A stretch of DNA of 64,000 nt from Salibacterium salarium (GTDB lineage Bacteria; Bacillota; Bacilli; Bacillales; Marinococcaceae). This document shows, piece by piece, positions 54,362-63,633 of the stretch. The stretch is taken from positions 310,001 through 374,000 of the forward strand of contig NZ_JAUSUM010000001.1 in NCBI RefSeq assembly GCF_030813635.1, written 5' to 3'. The translations under genes were made by a program, and so were the position numbers. The first letter of the stretch is position 1. Each line of letters opens with the position of its first letter. The notes beneath the pieces are model-generated. The model had not been told where the DNA came from and made no database searches. It was given only the letters and a program-made list of their open reading frames with translations.

Positions 54362-55135
54362 ATGGAAGGTGAAAGCAAAGAGTATCCTAGTTCTGTGCCT
54401 GATTTAAACAGCCACACATGCCAAGTATGGTGGGCTCGAACCACTGACTTCCGACCGTGGCACAACCTAATACTTAATGACACAGAACGTAAGAGGGTCA
54501 AGTCATATTATCATGAAGAAGATCAGTCTAGATTCATCATCGGTTGTGTAATCACTAGATTAATACTGGCTAAGTTTCTTCAGACAGAACCTTGGAGTGT
54601 GCCACTTATTCGTACATGCCCATTTTGTAATAAGCCACATGGGCCGCCACGGTTGACCTCTGGTGTACCACACATTTCTATATCACATTCGGGAAGTAGA
54701 ATTGCGGTCGCGTTTTCAAAATATGAACCGGTGGGGGTGGATGTGGAGCATGTTGATCCTACTGTAAAAGTAGATCAAATCGCTAGGGATATATTGACAG
54801 AAAAAGAGTTGTTTCGGATTAGAGCATTGCCTGTAGAGGCAAAGGTAAAAGGATTTTTGAAATATTGGACTAGAAAGGAGGCAGTTTTGAAAGCTACAGG
54901 CGAGGGACTTTCCATCCCTCCTTCACATGTAACCGTTTCAAAACCTGATCAACCACCAAAATTACTTTTTTTTCAAAATTATTCGTATGACGTGAAATAT
55001 ACTGTCATAAAAGATTTATGCCCGGATAAAGAATATGTTGGAGCCATTTCCGTATTGAACTCTTCTTTTAAAAGGATTCGTCAGTTTGATGCTAGGAACA
55101 TTTTGCATGATGCAGATGGTTATATGGTGAGATAA
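54362..55135 (+). CDS. sfp: 4'-phosphopantetheinyl transferase, Sfp type
   Basis: The 257-residue enzyme carries the Mg-binding GVDVEHVD and the FLKYWTRKEAVLKATGEG motif of the Sfp group, plus HISISHSG. It attaches phosphopantetheine from CoA to the carrier domains of DhbB and DhbF. The C-terminus is about 25-30 residues longer than Bacillus subtilis Sfp (224 residues). It ends the siderophore island; no terminator is clear between it and the convergent lacI-type gene. Confidence 0.92.
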   Translation: MEGESKEYPSSVPDLNSHTCQVWWARTTDFRPWHNLILNDTERKRVKSYYHEEDQSRFIIGCVITRLILAKFLQTEPWSVPLIRTCPFCNKPHGPPRLTSGVPHISISHSGSRIAVAFSKYEPVGVDVEHVDPTVKVDQIARDILTEKELFRIRALPVEAKVKGFLKYWTRKEAVLKATGEGLSIPPSHVTVSKPDQPPKLLFFQNYSYDVKYTVIKDLCPDKEYVGAISVLNSSFKRIRQFDARNILHDADGYMVR

Positions 55136-55166
55136 TATGCGCTATTTTCATTGTGGTTGATTAATG

Positions 55167-56195
55167 TTAGACCGGGCTTTCTTTGTCGTGTTTTGTTTTC
55201 AAATGATGACCGCATGAATCACGGACCATTAACGTATTTTCTAAGACAAATTGGGATTGCGTTAATGGTTCTTTGTTTAATAAATCTAATAAGAGACTCA
55301 TTGATTTTTGTCCGATGTCAAAAGTCGGTTGGGACACCGTCGTTAATTGCGGTGTAAACATGGATGCCATTCTTATATCATCAAAGCCTACAATGGCAAT
55401 GTCTTCTGGAACTTTTAGATCAAAGGCTTTGGCGGCGTTGATGGCTCCCATTGCCATTTCATCGTTTGCAGCAAATACGGCATCCGGCCGGTCTTCCATT
55501 GCTAAAAGTTTGAACATGACGTTGTACCCAGAGTCAACGCTGAAATCACCTTCCTGGATATATGATGTTTTCACAGGGATGGTTCTTGCTTGCAACGCCT
55601 GTTTAAATCCGCGAAGTCTATCGATGCCTAATACGGTTTCCATCGGACCGGTAATATGAGCGATGTTAGTGTAAGCAAGGTCTATGAGATATTCTGTCAT
55701 CTTCCGGGCGGCGCTAACATTATCAATAGAAACGGTGGGAATCGTTGTACCTTCTAAATATTCACAAGCAAGTACAATGGAATGCTCTGCACTGAGGTCT
55801 ATCAGTGTTTGTTGATCAAATCTGGACGTGAGCATAATAAGACCATCCACTTGCTTTTGTTCTAACATGTCAAAGCATTTCATCGTATCAAAATGTGCGT
55901 GCTCCGCGTCCATAACGAGTACATCGTATTCTCTTTCATTGGCAAGCGTTTGAATACCTTTCATCACATTGGAGAAAAAAGGATTGGTAATGTCAGGCAC
56001 GACGACCAAAATTGTTTTGGTATGTGCTGTTCTTAAATAACGTCCTAATGCATTCGGTTTATAGTTTAGTTTCTCTACGGCTTCTAGCACACTTTGTGTG
56101 TTTTTCTCAGAAACAGTGTCTGCTTTACTTAATACCCTCGAAACGGTTGCTACCGAGACGTTCGCTTGTTTGGCCACATCTTTGATTGTCGGCAT
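55167..56195 (-). CDS. LacI-family repressor of the sugar operon
   Basis: The 342-residue protein has an N-terminal helix-turn-helix (TIKDVAKQANVSVATVSRVLS), a hinge and a sugar-binding-protein-like core (VVVPDITNPFFSNVMKGIQ, DAVFAANDEMAMGAINAA, IVGFDDIRMA). It is divergent from the ABC sugar operon, and the GTAA(A/T)CGATTAC-type palindromes at 56226-56237, 56386-56397 and 56536-56547 are likely operators. The inducer is unknown. Confidence 0.88.
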   Translation of the reverse strand: MPTIKDVAKQANVSVATVSRVLSKADTVSEKNTQSVLEAVEKLNYKPNALGRYLRTAHTKTILVVVPDITNPFFSNVMKGIQTLANEREYDVLVMDAEHAHFDTMKCFDMLEQKQVDGLIMLTSRFDQQTLIDLSAEHSIVLACEYLEGTTIPTVSIDNVSAARKMTEYLIDLAYTNIAHITGPMETVLGIDRLRGFKQALQARTIPVKTSYIQEGDFSVDSGYNVMFKLLAMEDRPDAVFAANDEMAMGAINAAKAFDLKVPEDIAIVGFDDIRMASMFTPQLTTVSQPTFDIGQKSMSLLLDLLNKEPLTQSQFVLENTLMVRDSCGHHLKTKHDKESPV

Positions 56196-56225
56196 AGATA
56201 CAATCCCCGCATTTCTTTGATTAAT

Positions 56226-56237
56226 GTAAACGATTAC
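56226..56237. promoter_or_regulatory. LacI-type operator 1 (autoregulatory)
   Basis: GTAAACGATTAC is 11 of 12 bases identical to the perfect palindrome GTAATCGATTAC at 56536-56547. It lies 31 bases before the repressor start. Confidence 0.6.
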
Positions 56238-56343
56238 TCTTTGTTTATTTTTATCTTATTTTATTTCTATTGTCCTGTCAATAAATCGAGAAATGTAAGA
56301 TAACAGAAGCTCATTTTATAGGAACAATATTCTGAAAAAAAGA

Positions 56344-56372
56344 TTGACAATTATCGAGAAGCACTATAAGAT
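56344..56372 (+). promoter_or_regulatory. Candidate promoter of the sugar operon
   Basis: TTGACA (56344-56349) and TAAGAT (56367-56372) are 17 bases apart. The operator at 56386-56397 lies just after the predicted start point. The leader to the first gene would be about 300 bases and shows no frame of note. Confidence 0.5.
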
Positions 56373-56385
56373 TTTAATTGTAGTT

Positions 56386-56397
56386 GTAATCGTTTTC
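56386..56397. promoter_or_regulatory. LacI-type operator 2
   Basis: GTAATCGTTTTC shares the GTAATCG half with the palindrome at 56536-56547 and overlaps the expected transcription start region. Confidence 0.5.
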
Positions 56398-56535
56398 TTA
56401 TAGAAATCTTAAAACTTATTAGATAATCGACGCTAGTTTTCATTATTTGGTTGGAAAAGGGGTTGGTTTTATCGATTAGGGATGATTTGATGAATGGTGG
56501 ATTTGTTTATCGTCTTCTTAAATATTGAATGTAAA

Positions 56536-56547
56536 GTAATCGATTAC
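56536..56547. promoter_or_regulatory. LacI-type operator 3
   Basis: GTAATCGATTAC is a perfect 12-bp palindrome with the CG centre typical of LacI-family sites, 135 bases before the binding-protein gene. Confidence 0.6.
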
Positions 56548-56627
56548 AAATATGAGTAATCCTTGATATGATGCGAAGTAGAGGTGATTTCAGGGGAAAG
56601 AAACCCTGAATATTATTTAATAATGTT

Positions 56628-56641
56628 TGGAAGCGCATTCA
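56628..56641. promoter_or_regulatory. Candidate CcpA cre site
   Basis: TGGAAGCGCATTCA agrees with the cre consensus TGWAANCGNTNWCA at 12 of 14 positions. It lies 41 bases before the binding-protein gene and would give glucose repression of the operon. Confidence 0.55.
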
Positions 56642-56682
56642 TTTTGTTCAGTGATTAAAACACATAAAGAGGAGAGGGTTAT

Positions 56683-58005
56683 ATGAAGGGGAAAACGTTT
56701 TATTCTAGTATCGGGACAGTGTTACTTGCATCTAGCATTGCATTGACGGGGTGTTCTTTTTCGTCTGGTGAGAATGAGACTTCAGGAGATGGTGATAACG
56801 AGTCTTCAGGCGGTGGCGATAAAGTGACTGTTGATGTTTTTCAATTCAAAGTAGAATTTAAAGATCAATTTGAAGAGTTGGTATCTATGTATGAAGAAGA
56901 AAATCCAGATGTTGAAATTAACGTAAAAACAGTGGGCGGAGGTAATGACTACGGTGCTTCATTGAAATCTTCCATGTCTTCAGGGGAAGAGCCGGATATA
57001 TTCAATATTGGTGGGCCAACGGATGTTGATGAGTATGAAAAATATTTGGCGGATGTATCTGATACAGAAGCCGCGGATGCTGCATTGGACGGAACACTTT
57101 CGAGTGTAACAAGAAATGATGAAACGCTTGGTCTTCCGTTCAACCAGGAAGGGTATGGTCTGCTTTACAATAAGCAGGTGTTTGAAGATGCCGGAATTAA
57201 TGCTGATGATATAGAAACACACGAAGATCTTGAAGAAGCTGTACAAACATTAGACAACCAAAAAGAGGAATTAGGTATAGAAGCACCGTTTGCATTTCCG
57301 GCTAAAGAAAAATGGGTGATGGGGAACCATCTAGCAAACACTTTTCTAGCTGATGAGTTTAATCACGATGTAATGGAAACGTATGAATCGGACACAGTTC
57401 AATTTGAAATGGGCGATCAAATGAAACGTTTCCTTGATCTGCAAAATGAATATTCGATTCAGCCAACGTTGAATCTGGATTATTCGCAACAAGTCGAGGA
57501 GCATTTTTCACTTGGAAATGTAGCGATGATTCAACAAGGGAACTGGGTTTATAACACAATCGAGTCGATGGATCCTGAATTTGCGGAAGAAAATGTAGGG
57601 TTGCTTCCGATTCCAGTAGAAGGATATGAGGGTACGATTCCTGTCGGTGTACCGAACTACTGGGTTGTCAATAAACAGTCGGAGGATGAAGTGGTTGAAG
57701 CTAGTAAAAATTTCTTGGATTGGATGTACACATCAGAGACAGGCAAACAGTTTGTGACGGATGAATTCAAATTTGTTCCTGCTTACGAGGGATACGAAGA
57801 CTTAGAAATTGCTGATCCTATTTCTCAAGAAATCTACAACTATGCGAGTGAAGGAAATACGCAAGGCTGGGTATTTCTTGGAGCACCGACAGCTTGGACC
57901 GAAGATGCTCTAGGTGTGGCGATGCAAGAGTATATTGCGGGTGACATTACATGGGATGAAGTGGAAGAAAAAGCAACATCAGCCTGGGAGGAATCTCGTC
58001 AATAA
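56683..58005 (+). CDS. ABC sugar transporter, binding lipoprotein
   Basis: The 440-residue extracellular solute-binding protein (family 1) has a lipoprotein signal (LLASSIALTGC), a Gly/Ser/Asp linker and the two-lobed fold with EEPDIFNIGGPTDVDEY, GLPFNQEGYGLLYNKQVFEDAGI and MIQQGNWVYNTI. It captures an oligosaccharide or glycoside for the permeases that follow. GGAGAGGG precedes the ATG. No ATPase is encoded in the visible operon; a shared MsmX-type ATPase is likely. Confidence 0.9.
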   Translation: MKGKTFYSSIGTVLLASSIALTGCSFSSGENETSGDGDNESSGGGDKVTVDVFQFKVEFKDQFEELVSMYEEENPDVEINVKTVGGGNDYGASLKSSMSSGEEPDIFNIGGPTDVDEYEKYLADVSDTEAADAALDGTLSSVTRNDETLGLPFNQEGYGLLYNKQVFEDAGINADDIETHEDLEEAVQTLDNQKEELGIEAPFAFPAKEKWVMGNHLANTFLADEFNHDVMETYESDTVQFEMGDQMKRFLDLQNEYSIQPTLNLDYSQQVEEHFSLGNVAMIQQGNWVYNTIESMDPEFAEENVGLLPIPVEGYEGTIPVGVPNYWVVNKQSEDEVVEASKNFLDWMYTSETGKQFVTDEFKFVPAYEGYEDLEIADPISQEIYNYASEGNTQGWVFLGAPTAWTEDALGVAMQEYIAGDITWDEVEEKATSAWEESRQ

Positions 58006-58100
58006 ACGAAGCTAAAGGCTGACAAGAGCTAGATATGACTCTTGTCAGCTACCATTAACCGTTATGCCGCATGCAATACACAGCATTGGAGGAAACGTAT

Positions 58101-58961
58101 ATGCAGAATCGCAGTCTCTGGTTTTGGCTATTTCTTACTCCTGTCATTTTAGGTCTAGGCATCGTCGTTGTAATTCCATTTGTTTATGGTTTTATTTTCT
58201 CATTTACGAATTGGAACGGGCTTGTGGCCACAGAGTTTTTAGGATTCCAAAACTATATTAATCTTTTTCAAGAAGATGAGTTTATGAATTCTATCGTATT
58301 TACGGTTCAATTTGCGGTGGTTACCGTTATTCTATTGAATATATTCGGTTTAGGCCTTGCCTTGATTGTTACTCGTAATATAAAAACGAATAATCTTTTA
58401 AGAACAGTATTTTTCATGCCTAACTTAATTGGTGGACTGATTTTAGGATTTATCTGGCAGTTTATTTTTGTCAGTGTTTTTGGAGACATTGGGAATATGT
58501 TCGGTATCGAAGGAATGCAGGGGTGGCTATCCACAACGAACACTGGTTTCTGGGGTCTTGTTATTTTAACAGCTTGGCAGATGGCTGGTTATATTATGAT
58601 CATTTACATTGCTTACTTGGAAAATATTCCAAAAGACTTGATTGAAGCAGCCAAGATTGATGGAGCAAATGGTCTTCAACGTTTTAAAAACGTAACATTT
58701 CCACTTGTAGCACCTGCTTTTACCGTTAGTATGTTTTTAACCTTGTCGATGGCGTTTAAAATTTACGATCAAAATTTGTCATTAACTAATGGGGGACCGT
58801 TTAATTCAACACAAATGGTTGCGATGGAAATTGTGCGAACAGCTTTCTCTGACAATCAAATGGCTTATGCACAGTCAAAAGCGGTTATTTTCTTCCTTAT
58901 CGTTGCGGTTATCGCATTAACGCAAGTTTACTACAACAAGAAACGGGAGGTGGAAATGTAA
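58101..58961 (+). CDS. ABC sugar permease 1
   Basis: I take the ATG at 58101 after TTGGAGGAAACG; the frame is open from 58071. The 286-residue MalF-type permease has six membrane segments and the EAA loop (IPKDLIEAAKIDGANGLQRFKNVTFPLV) that docks on the ATPase. It overlaps the next permease by one base. Confidence 0.9.
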   Translation: MQNRSLWFWLFLTPVILGLGIVVVIPFVYGFIFSFTNWNGLVATEFLGFQNYINLFQEDEFMNSIVFTVQFAVVTVILLNIFGLGLALIVTRNIKTNNLLRTVFFMPNLIGGLILGFIWQFIFVSVFGDIGNMFGIEGMQGWLSTTNTGFWGLVILTAWQMAGYIMIIYIAYLENIPKDLIEAAKIDGANGLQRFKNVTFPLVAPAFTVSMFLTLSMAFKIYDQNLSLTNGGPFNSTQMVAMEIVRTAFSDNQMAYAQSKAVIFFLIVAVIALTQVYYNKKREVEM

Positions 58962-59785
58962 TGAAAAAGAATAAAGAGAAACGCAATTTAATATCCATAG
59001 AAGTGCTTGGTATTGTGCTCGGTTTACTCTGGATCTCTCCGTTTTATCTCATGATTGTCAATGCATTTAAATCGAAACGTGATATTTTTGAAGGAGTATT
59101 AGGGATTCCTGAAACCTTTCAATTTCAAAACTTTGTGCAGGCGTTTATTGATTTAGAGTTTTTGAAATCGTTGTTTAATTCTGTGTTAATTACCGGTTTG
59201 AGCATCTTTTTTATTATCATTTTTTCCTCTATGGCAGGATATGCCCTTGCTCGAAATAAAAGTAAGTTAAGTGGGATTATGTTTTTCATTTTCGTCGCAG
59301 CGATGTTAATTCCGTTTCAATCTGTTATGATTCCGCTCGTTTCCCTGTTTGGTATGGTAGATATGCTGAACGCCGGTGGTTTGATTTTCATGTATCTCGG
59401 TTTTGGCTGTAGTTTATCGATTTTCTTGTATCATGGAGCTATGACGGGTGTCAGCAGGACGATGGACGAGGCGGCCATCATTGATGGTGCGAATCGGCTG
59501 CAATTATTCTGGTACATTATTTTTCCGCTACTCAAGCCAATTAGTGTCACAGTAGGGATCTTGAACGTCATTTGGATTTGGAATGACTACTTGCTGCCAT
59601 CACTTGTATTGAGTGAATCTAACGCAACGATTCCGTTAAAGATGTTCTACTTTTTCGGTCAATATACAAAACAGTGGCATTTAGCACTTGCAGGATTAAC
59701 CATCGCGATTATTCCTGTGATTATCGGTTACTTCTTCGCCCAAAGACAAATTATCAAGGGAGTTTCAGAAGGAGCCGTCAAATAA
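58961..59785 (+). CDS. ABC sugar permease 2
   Basis: The 274-residue MalG-type permease has six membrane segments and the EAA loop (VSRTMDEAAIIDGANRLQLFWYIIFPLL). The TAATG junction with the first permease shows translational coupling. It completes the membrane channel of the uptake system. Confidence 0.9.
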   Translation: MKKNKEKRNLISIEVLGIVLGLLWISPFYLMIVNAFKSKRDIFEGVLGIPETFQFQNFVQAFIDLEFLKSLFNSVLITGLSIFFIIIFSSMAGYALARNKSKLSGIMFFIFVAAMLIPFQSVMIPLVSLFGMVDMLNAGGLIFMYLGFGCSLSIFLYHGAMTGVSRTMDEAAIIDGANRLQLFWYIIFPLLKPISVTVGILNVIWIWNDYLLPSLVLSESNATIPLKMFYFFGQYTKQWHLALAGLTIAIIPVIIGYFFAQRQIIKGVSEGAVK

Positions 59786-59806
59786 TAGTGTAAGAAGGGG
59801 ATAGCA

Positions 59807-60526
59807 ATGAATATTACAGTATGGAATGAATATCGACATGAAAAAGAAAACCCAGTCGTTGCTGATATCTATCCGAATGGCATTCACCACACGATTGCCG
59901 GATTTTTGGAAGAAGCCGGTCATATGGTTCGAACGGCGACGCTTGACGAGGAACAGCATGGCTTGACCGAAGAGGTGCTTGCCAATACAGATGTACTTGT
60001 GTGGTGGGGCCATAAAGCACATGACGAGGTCGATGAAGATATTGCAGAAGCGGTGAAACATCGTGTGTTGGAAGGAATGGGACTGGTCGTGTTGCATTCT
60101 GCTCACTTTTCGAAAGTGTTCCGAAAACTGATGGGAACGACGTGTGATTTGAAGTGGCGAGAAGCAGACGACCGGGAGCGGATGTGGGTCGTGGATCCGG
60201 CGCATCCAATTACAGAAGGAATTGGTCAGTATCTTGAAATTGATAAAGAAGAGATGTATGGCGAACATTTTGATATCCCAACTCCAGAAGAATTGATTTT
60301 CATCAGTTGGTTTGAAGGTGGTGAAGTATTCCGAAGTGGTGCCACGTTTAAGCGCGGACGCGGGAAAATTTTCTATTTCCGTCCTGGTCACGAAACATAC
60401 CCGACGTATTATAACAAAGAAGTTCAGCAGGTTATTCAAAATGGTGCGAAATGGGCACAAAACATTGGAACGCCAACACACATTTATGGCAATGCGGATC
60501 CGATAGAGAACATATCTGAAAAATAG
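59807..60526 (+). CDS. ThuA-family protein
   Basis: The 239-residue protein has a class I amidotransferase-like fold of the ThuA group ([47 protein letters not shown]) without a typical Cys-His-Glu triad. ThuA proteins act in trehalose and other disaccharide breakdown together with Gfo/Idh-type ThuB through 3-keto intermediates. Two Gfo/Idh genes follow directly, which supports this reading. Confidence 0.85.
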   Translation: MNITVWNEYRHEKENPVVADIYPNGIHHTIAGFLEEAGHMVRTATLDEEQHGLTEEVLANTDVLVWWGHKAHDEVDEDIAEAVKHRVLEGMGLVVLHSAHFSKVFRKLMGTTCDLKWREADDRERMWVVDPAHPITEGIGQYLEIDKEEMYGEHFDIPTPEELIFISWFEGGEVFRSGATFKRGRGKIFYFRPGHETYPTYYNKEVQQVIQNGAKWAQNIGTPTHIYGNADPIENISEK

Positions 60527-60538
60527 GAGGAATGCAGC

Positions 60539-61561
60539 ATGGCAGTATTGAAAGCGGCAGTTATTGGGTGCGGAAGCATCGCAAAAAATCGTCATTTGCT
60601 TGAATATGAAGCAAATGAACAAGTGGAGATTACGGCAGTCTGTGATGTTGTGGAAATCCGTTTGACGGAGACAGCAGAAGTCTATGACGCTGCGGCTTAT
60701 ACAGATTACAAGAAACTTTTGCAGAACGAAAAGGTAGATGTCGTGAGTGTGTGTCTGCCGAATGCATTACACGCACCAGTATCGATTGCAGCCCTTGAGG
60801 CGGGAGCGCATGTATTATGTGAAAAGCCGATGGCAACATCTAGCCAAGAAGCGCAAGACATGATTAATGCAGCGGAACGTAACGGCAGGAAATTAATGAT
60901 TGGGCACAATCAGCGCTTTGTATCTTCACATGAAAGAGCCCGTAGCCTGATTCAATCAGGGGAAATCGGTAATATTTACAGCTTTCGCACAACCTTTGGC
61001 CACGGTGGTCCGGAAGGCTGGAGTGCGGATGGGAAGAATAGTTGGTTTTTTGAGAAGGACAAAGCTTTTATTGGTGCAATGGGGGATCTCGGTGTACATA
61101 AAGCCGATTTGCTTCGTTATTTACTCGGTGAGGAATTCGTGAACGTCGCTGGATTTATTGAAAATAACGCTAAGGAAAATATAACTGTTGATGATAATGC
61201 AGTATGTATTCTGCGCACGGAGTCCGGCATCATTGGAACGATGGCAGCAAGCTGGGCCTACGTGCCGGAAGAGGATAATTCAACGGTTATATATGCAGAA
61301 AAAGCAACACTGCGTTTGGAAGATGATCCCGTTCACTCCCTTGTGCTGCAGTACGCCAGCGGAGAGGTTGTGAAATACGAGCTCGGTCAAATTCAGTCTA
61401 ATGATGCAGGTGGTCAGACGAACACGCATGTGATTGATCATTTTGTCGAGTCTGTCGTGAACGATAAACAGCCTTTGATTGATGGATACGAAGGAAAGCG
61501 GTCGCTCGAAGTGATTTTAAAAGCATTAGAATCAGAAGAAACAGGAAAGATTTCGAAATAA
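60539..61561 (+). CDS. Gfo/Idh/MocA oxidoreductase 1
   Basis: The 340-residue protein has an N-terminal Rossmann fold (AAVIGCGSIAKNRHL), the conserved CEKPMA with catalytic Lys (about residues 94-99) and GDLGVHKADLLRYL with the catalytic Asp/His region. It probably oxidises or reduces a sugar hydroxyl with NAD(P). It is the first of two paralogues in the operon, which are clearly different in sequence, so each probably acts on a different substrate or step. Confidence 0.9.
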   Translation: MAVLKAAVIGCGSIAKNRHLLEYEANEQVEITAVCDVVEIRLTETAEVYDAAAYTDYKKLLQNEKVDVVSVCLPNALHAPVSIAALEAGAHVLCEKPMATSSQEAQDMINAAERNGRKLMIGHNQRFVSSHERARSLIQSGEIGNIYSFRTTFGHGGPEGWSADGKNSWFFEKDKAFIGAMGDLGVHKADLLRYLLGEEFVNVAGFIENNAKENITVDDNAVCILRTESGIIGTMAASWAYVPEEDNSTVIYAEKATLRLEDDPVHSLVLQYASGEVVKYELGQIQSNDAGGQTNTHVIDHFVESVVNDKQPLIDGYEGKRSLEVILKALESEETGKISK

Positions 61562-61576
61562 AGGAGAGAGTACACG

Positions 61577-62614
61577 ATGAGCCAGTTAAAAATGGGTTTT
61601 ATCGGTGTGGGAGACATTGCTCAAGGGCGTCATCTTCCTTCTTTTGCAGAAATAGATGAAGTAGAACTGACCGCAGTCCAGGATTTAAACAATGAGCGCG
61701 CTCACTCCGTTGCAGCATTATTTAACATTCCGTATGTTTTTGAAGAGTATAATGAGTTATTCAAAGTGGTGGATGCGGTAACGATTTGCACGCCGAATAA
61801 ATTTCACTCTGAAATCGCCGTTGCAGCGTTAGAAGCAGGTGTTCACGTTTTGTGTGAAAAACCGATGGCGATAACAACGAATGAATGCGAAGCAATGATT
61901 GAATCAGCGAACCGTAATGACCGTCATTTATCGATTGGATATCACTATCGCTATACGCCAGAGGCGAAAGTGGCGAAGGGATTGATGATACAAGGTGAAA
62001 TTGGAGATCCGTTAGTGACGCGCGTGCAAGCGATGCGTCGTCGCAAAGTTCCAGGATGGGGCGTGTTTACAAATAAAGACTTGCAAGGCGGCGGCAGTAT
62101 GATCGATTTTGGTTGTCACTTGCTTGATTTAGCGTTATGGCTACTGGACGATCCGAAGCCCGTTGAAGTTATGGGAAAAACATACAATCGTTTAAGCAAA
62201 ACACCGGGACTTGTGAATGATTGGGGCGAGATTGATGCGAAAACGTTTAATGTGGACGATCATGTTACCAGTTACATAACATTCGAGAACGGTTTATCCA
62301 TGCAGTTCGAATGTTCCTGGGCAGCGAATATTAAAGAAGATCATACGACCTTAAGTATTTCCGGTGTGGATGGCGGAATGGATGTGTATCCGTTTGAACT
62401 CTATCAGGCTAAATACGGCGCATTGTGGGATACAAAAGTTCGGCTGCCGGAAGAGGAGGTAAGTCCAGAACTTTCTCAGGCGAAAAATTTTGCCGACAGC
62501 TGCTTAGGAAAAGCAGATCCCGTTGTTACGGCAGAGCAGGCATTGAGAGTGACTCAGTTAATGGAAGCTATTTATAAAAGCAGCGAAACGGGTTCGAGCC
62601 TCAGACTAGATTAG
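61577..62614 (+). CDS. Gfo/Idh/MocA oxidoreductase 2
   Basis: The 345-residue protein has MGFIGVGDIAQGRHLPSF, VLCEKPMAITT and GSMIDFGCHLLDLALWLL as cofactor and catalytic landmarks. It starts 15 bases after the first oxidoreductase, with AAAGGAGAGAG before the ATG. A pair of such enzymes with ThuA and an isomerase is typical of 3-keto-sugar pathways. Confidence 0.9.
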   Translation: MSQLKMGFIGVGDIAQGRHLPSFAEIDEVELTAVQDLNNERAHSVAALFNIPYVFEEYNELFKVVDAVTICTPNKFHSEIAVAALEAGVHVLCEKPMAITTNECEAMIESANRNDRHLSIGYHYRYTPEAKVAKGLMIQGEIGDPLVTRVQAMRRRKVPGWGVFTNKDLQGGGSMIDFGCHLLDLALWLLDDPKPVEVMGKTYNRLSKTPGLVNDWGEIDAKTFNVDDHVTSYITFENGLSMQFECSWAANIKEDHTTLSISGVDGGMDVYPFELYQAKYGALWDTKVRLPEEEVSPELSQAKNFADSCLGKADPVVTAEQALRVTQLMEAIYKSSETGSSLRLD

Positions 62615-62635
62615 CCAAAAAGGGAGTGGAGTTTT

Positions 62636-63604
62636 ATGAAATTGGGCGTATTCACCGTACTTTTCGCCGATAAATCATTCGAAGATATGCTCGACCATGT
62701 GAAAGAATCTGGGTTGAAAGCGATCGAGATAGGTACAGGCGGTTATCCTGGCGGTGCTCATTGTAACGTTGATGAATTGCTGGAGAGCGAGGAAAAGCGT
62801 ACCGCATTTATGGAGAGGGTCAAGGCGCGTGGATTAACGATTAGTGCTTTTAGTTGTCATGGCAATCCAATTTCTCCGGATAAAACCTTTGCCGCAGAAT
62901 CTCACGATGCATTCGTGAAGACGGTGAAGTTAGCGTCGCAGCTGGGGGTTCCGGTTGTTAACACTTTTTCAGGAACGCCGGGTGGATCAGAGGCTGACAC
63001 GATGCCGAATTGGCCTGTTACCCCGTGGCCGGCGGAGTATTCTGATGTGTTAGAGTGGCAGTGGCAGGAGAAATTGATTCCTTATTGGAAAGAACAAGGG
63101 CAGTTCGCAGAAGAACATGGAGTGAAAATTGGACTTGAACTGCACGCTGGTTTTCTCGTGCACACGCCGCATACAATGTTAAAATTACGGGAAGCGACGA
63201 GTGATGCGATTGGTGCGAACTTGGACCCAAGCCATTTATGGTGGCAGGGTATTGATCCGGTTGCTGCTATTAAAATACTTGGCAATGCCGGGGCTATTTA
63301 TCATTTTCACGCCAAAGACACATATATAGACCAGGAAAATGTTAATATGTACGGCCTGACAGATATGCAGCCGTATTCAGAAGTGAAAACTAGGGCTTGG
63401 ACGTTTCGTTCGGTTGGATACGGACACGGTAGTCAAGAGTGGTCGAATATCGTAAGTGCGCTTCGCACATATGGTTACGATCATGTCATTAGTATTGAAC
63501 ATGAGGATCCTATCATGTCGGTAGATGAAGGATTCGGCCAGGCAGTGAAAAATTTGAAAGCAGTCAACATAGAAGAAGCACCGGTTGATATGTGGTGGGC
63601 CTAA
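62636..63604 (+). CDS. Sugar phosphate isomerase/epimerase-like TIM barrel
   Basis: The 322-residue protein belongs to the AP endonuclease 2-like TIM-barrel family. Likely metal ligands are Glu in GLELHAGF, Asp and His in LDPSHLWWQ, His in HFHAKD and Glu in SIEHEDP. Such enzymes isomerise or epimerise sugars and also cleave or hydrate 3-keto-glycosides. AGGGAGTGGAG precedes the ATG. Confidence 0.88.
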   Translation: MKLGVFTVLFADKSFEDMLDHVKESGLKAIEIGTGGYPGGAHCNVDELLESEEKRTAFMERVKARGLTISAFSCHGNPISPDKTFAAESHDAFVKTVKLASQLGVPVVNTFSGTPGGSEADTMPNWPVTPWPAEYSDVLEWQWQEKLIPYWKEQGQFAEEHGVKIGLELHAGFLVHTPHTMLKLREATSDAIGANLDPSHLWWQGIDPVAAIKILGNAGAIYHFHAKDTYIDQENVNMYGLTDMQPYSEVKTRAWTFRSVGYGHGSQEWSNIVSALRTYGYDHVISIEHEDPIMSVDEGFGQAVKNLKAVNIEEAPVDMWWA

Positions 63605-63633
63605 ACGATGTTGTGAAGGAGGAGGGGTTGGTC

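Noticed and set aside
59765-60622. 285-codon minus-strand frame opposite the ThuA gene
   Set aside because: It is a shadow of the ThuA coding strand, which has clear family motifs and a good ribosome binding site.
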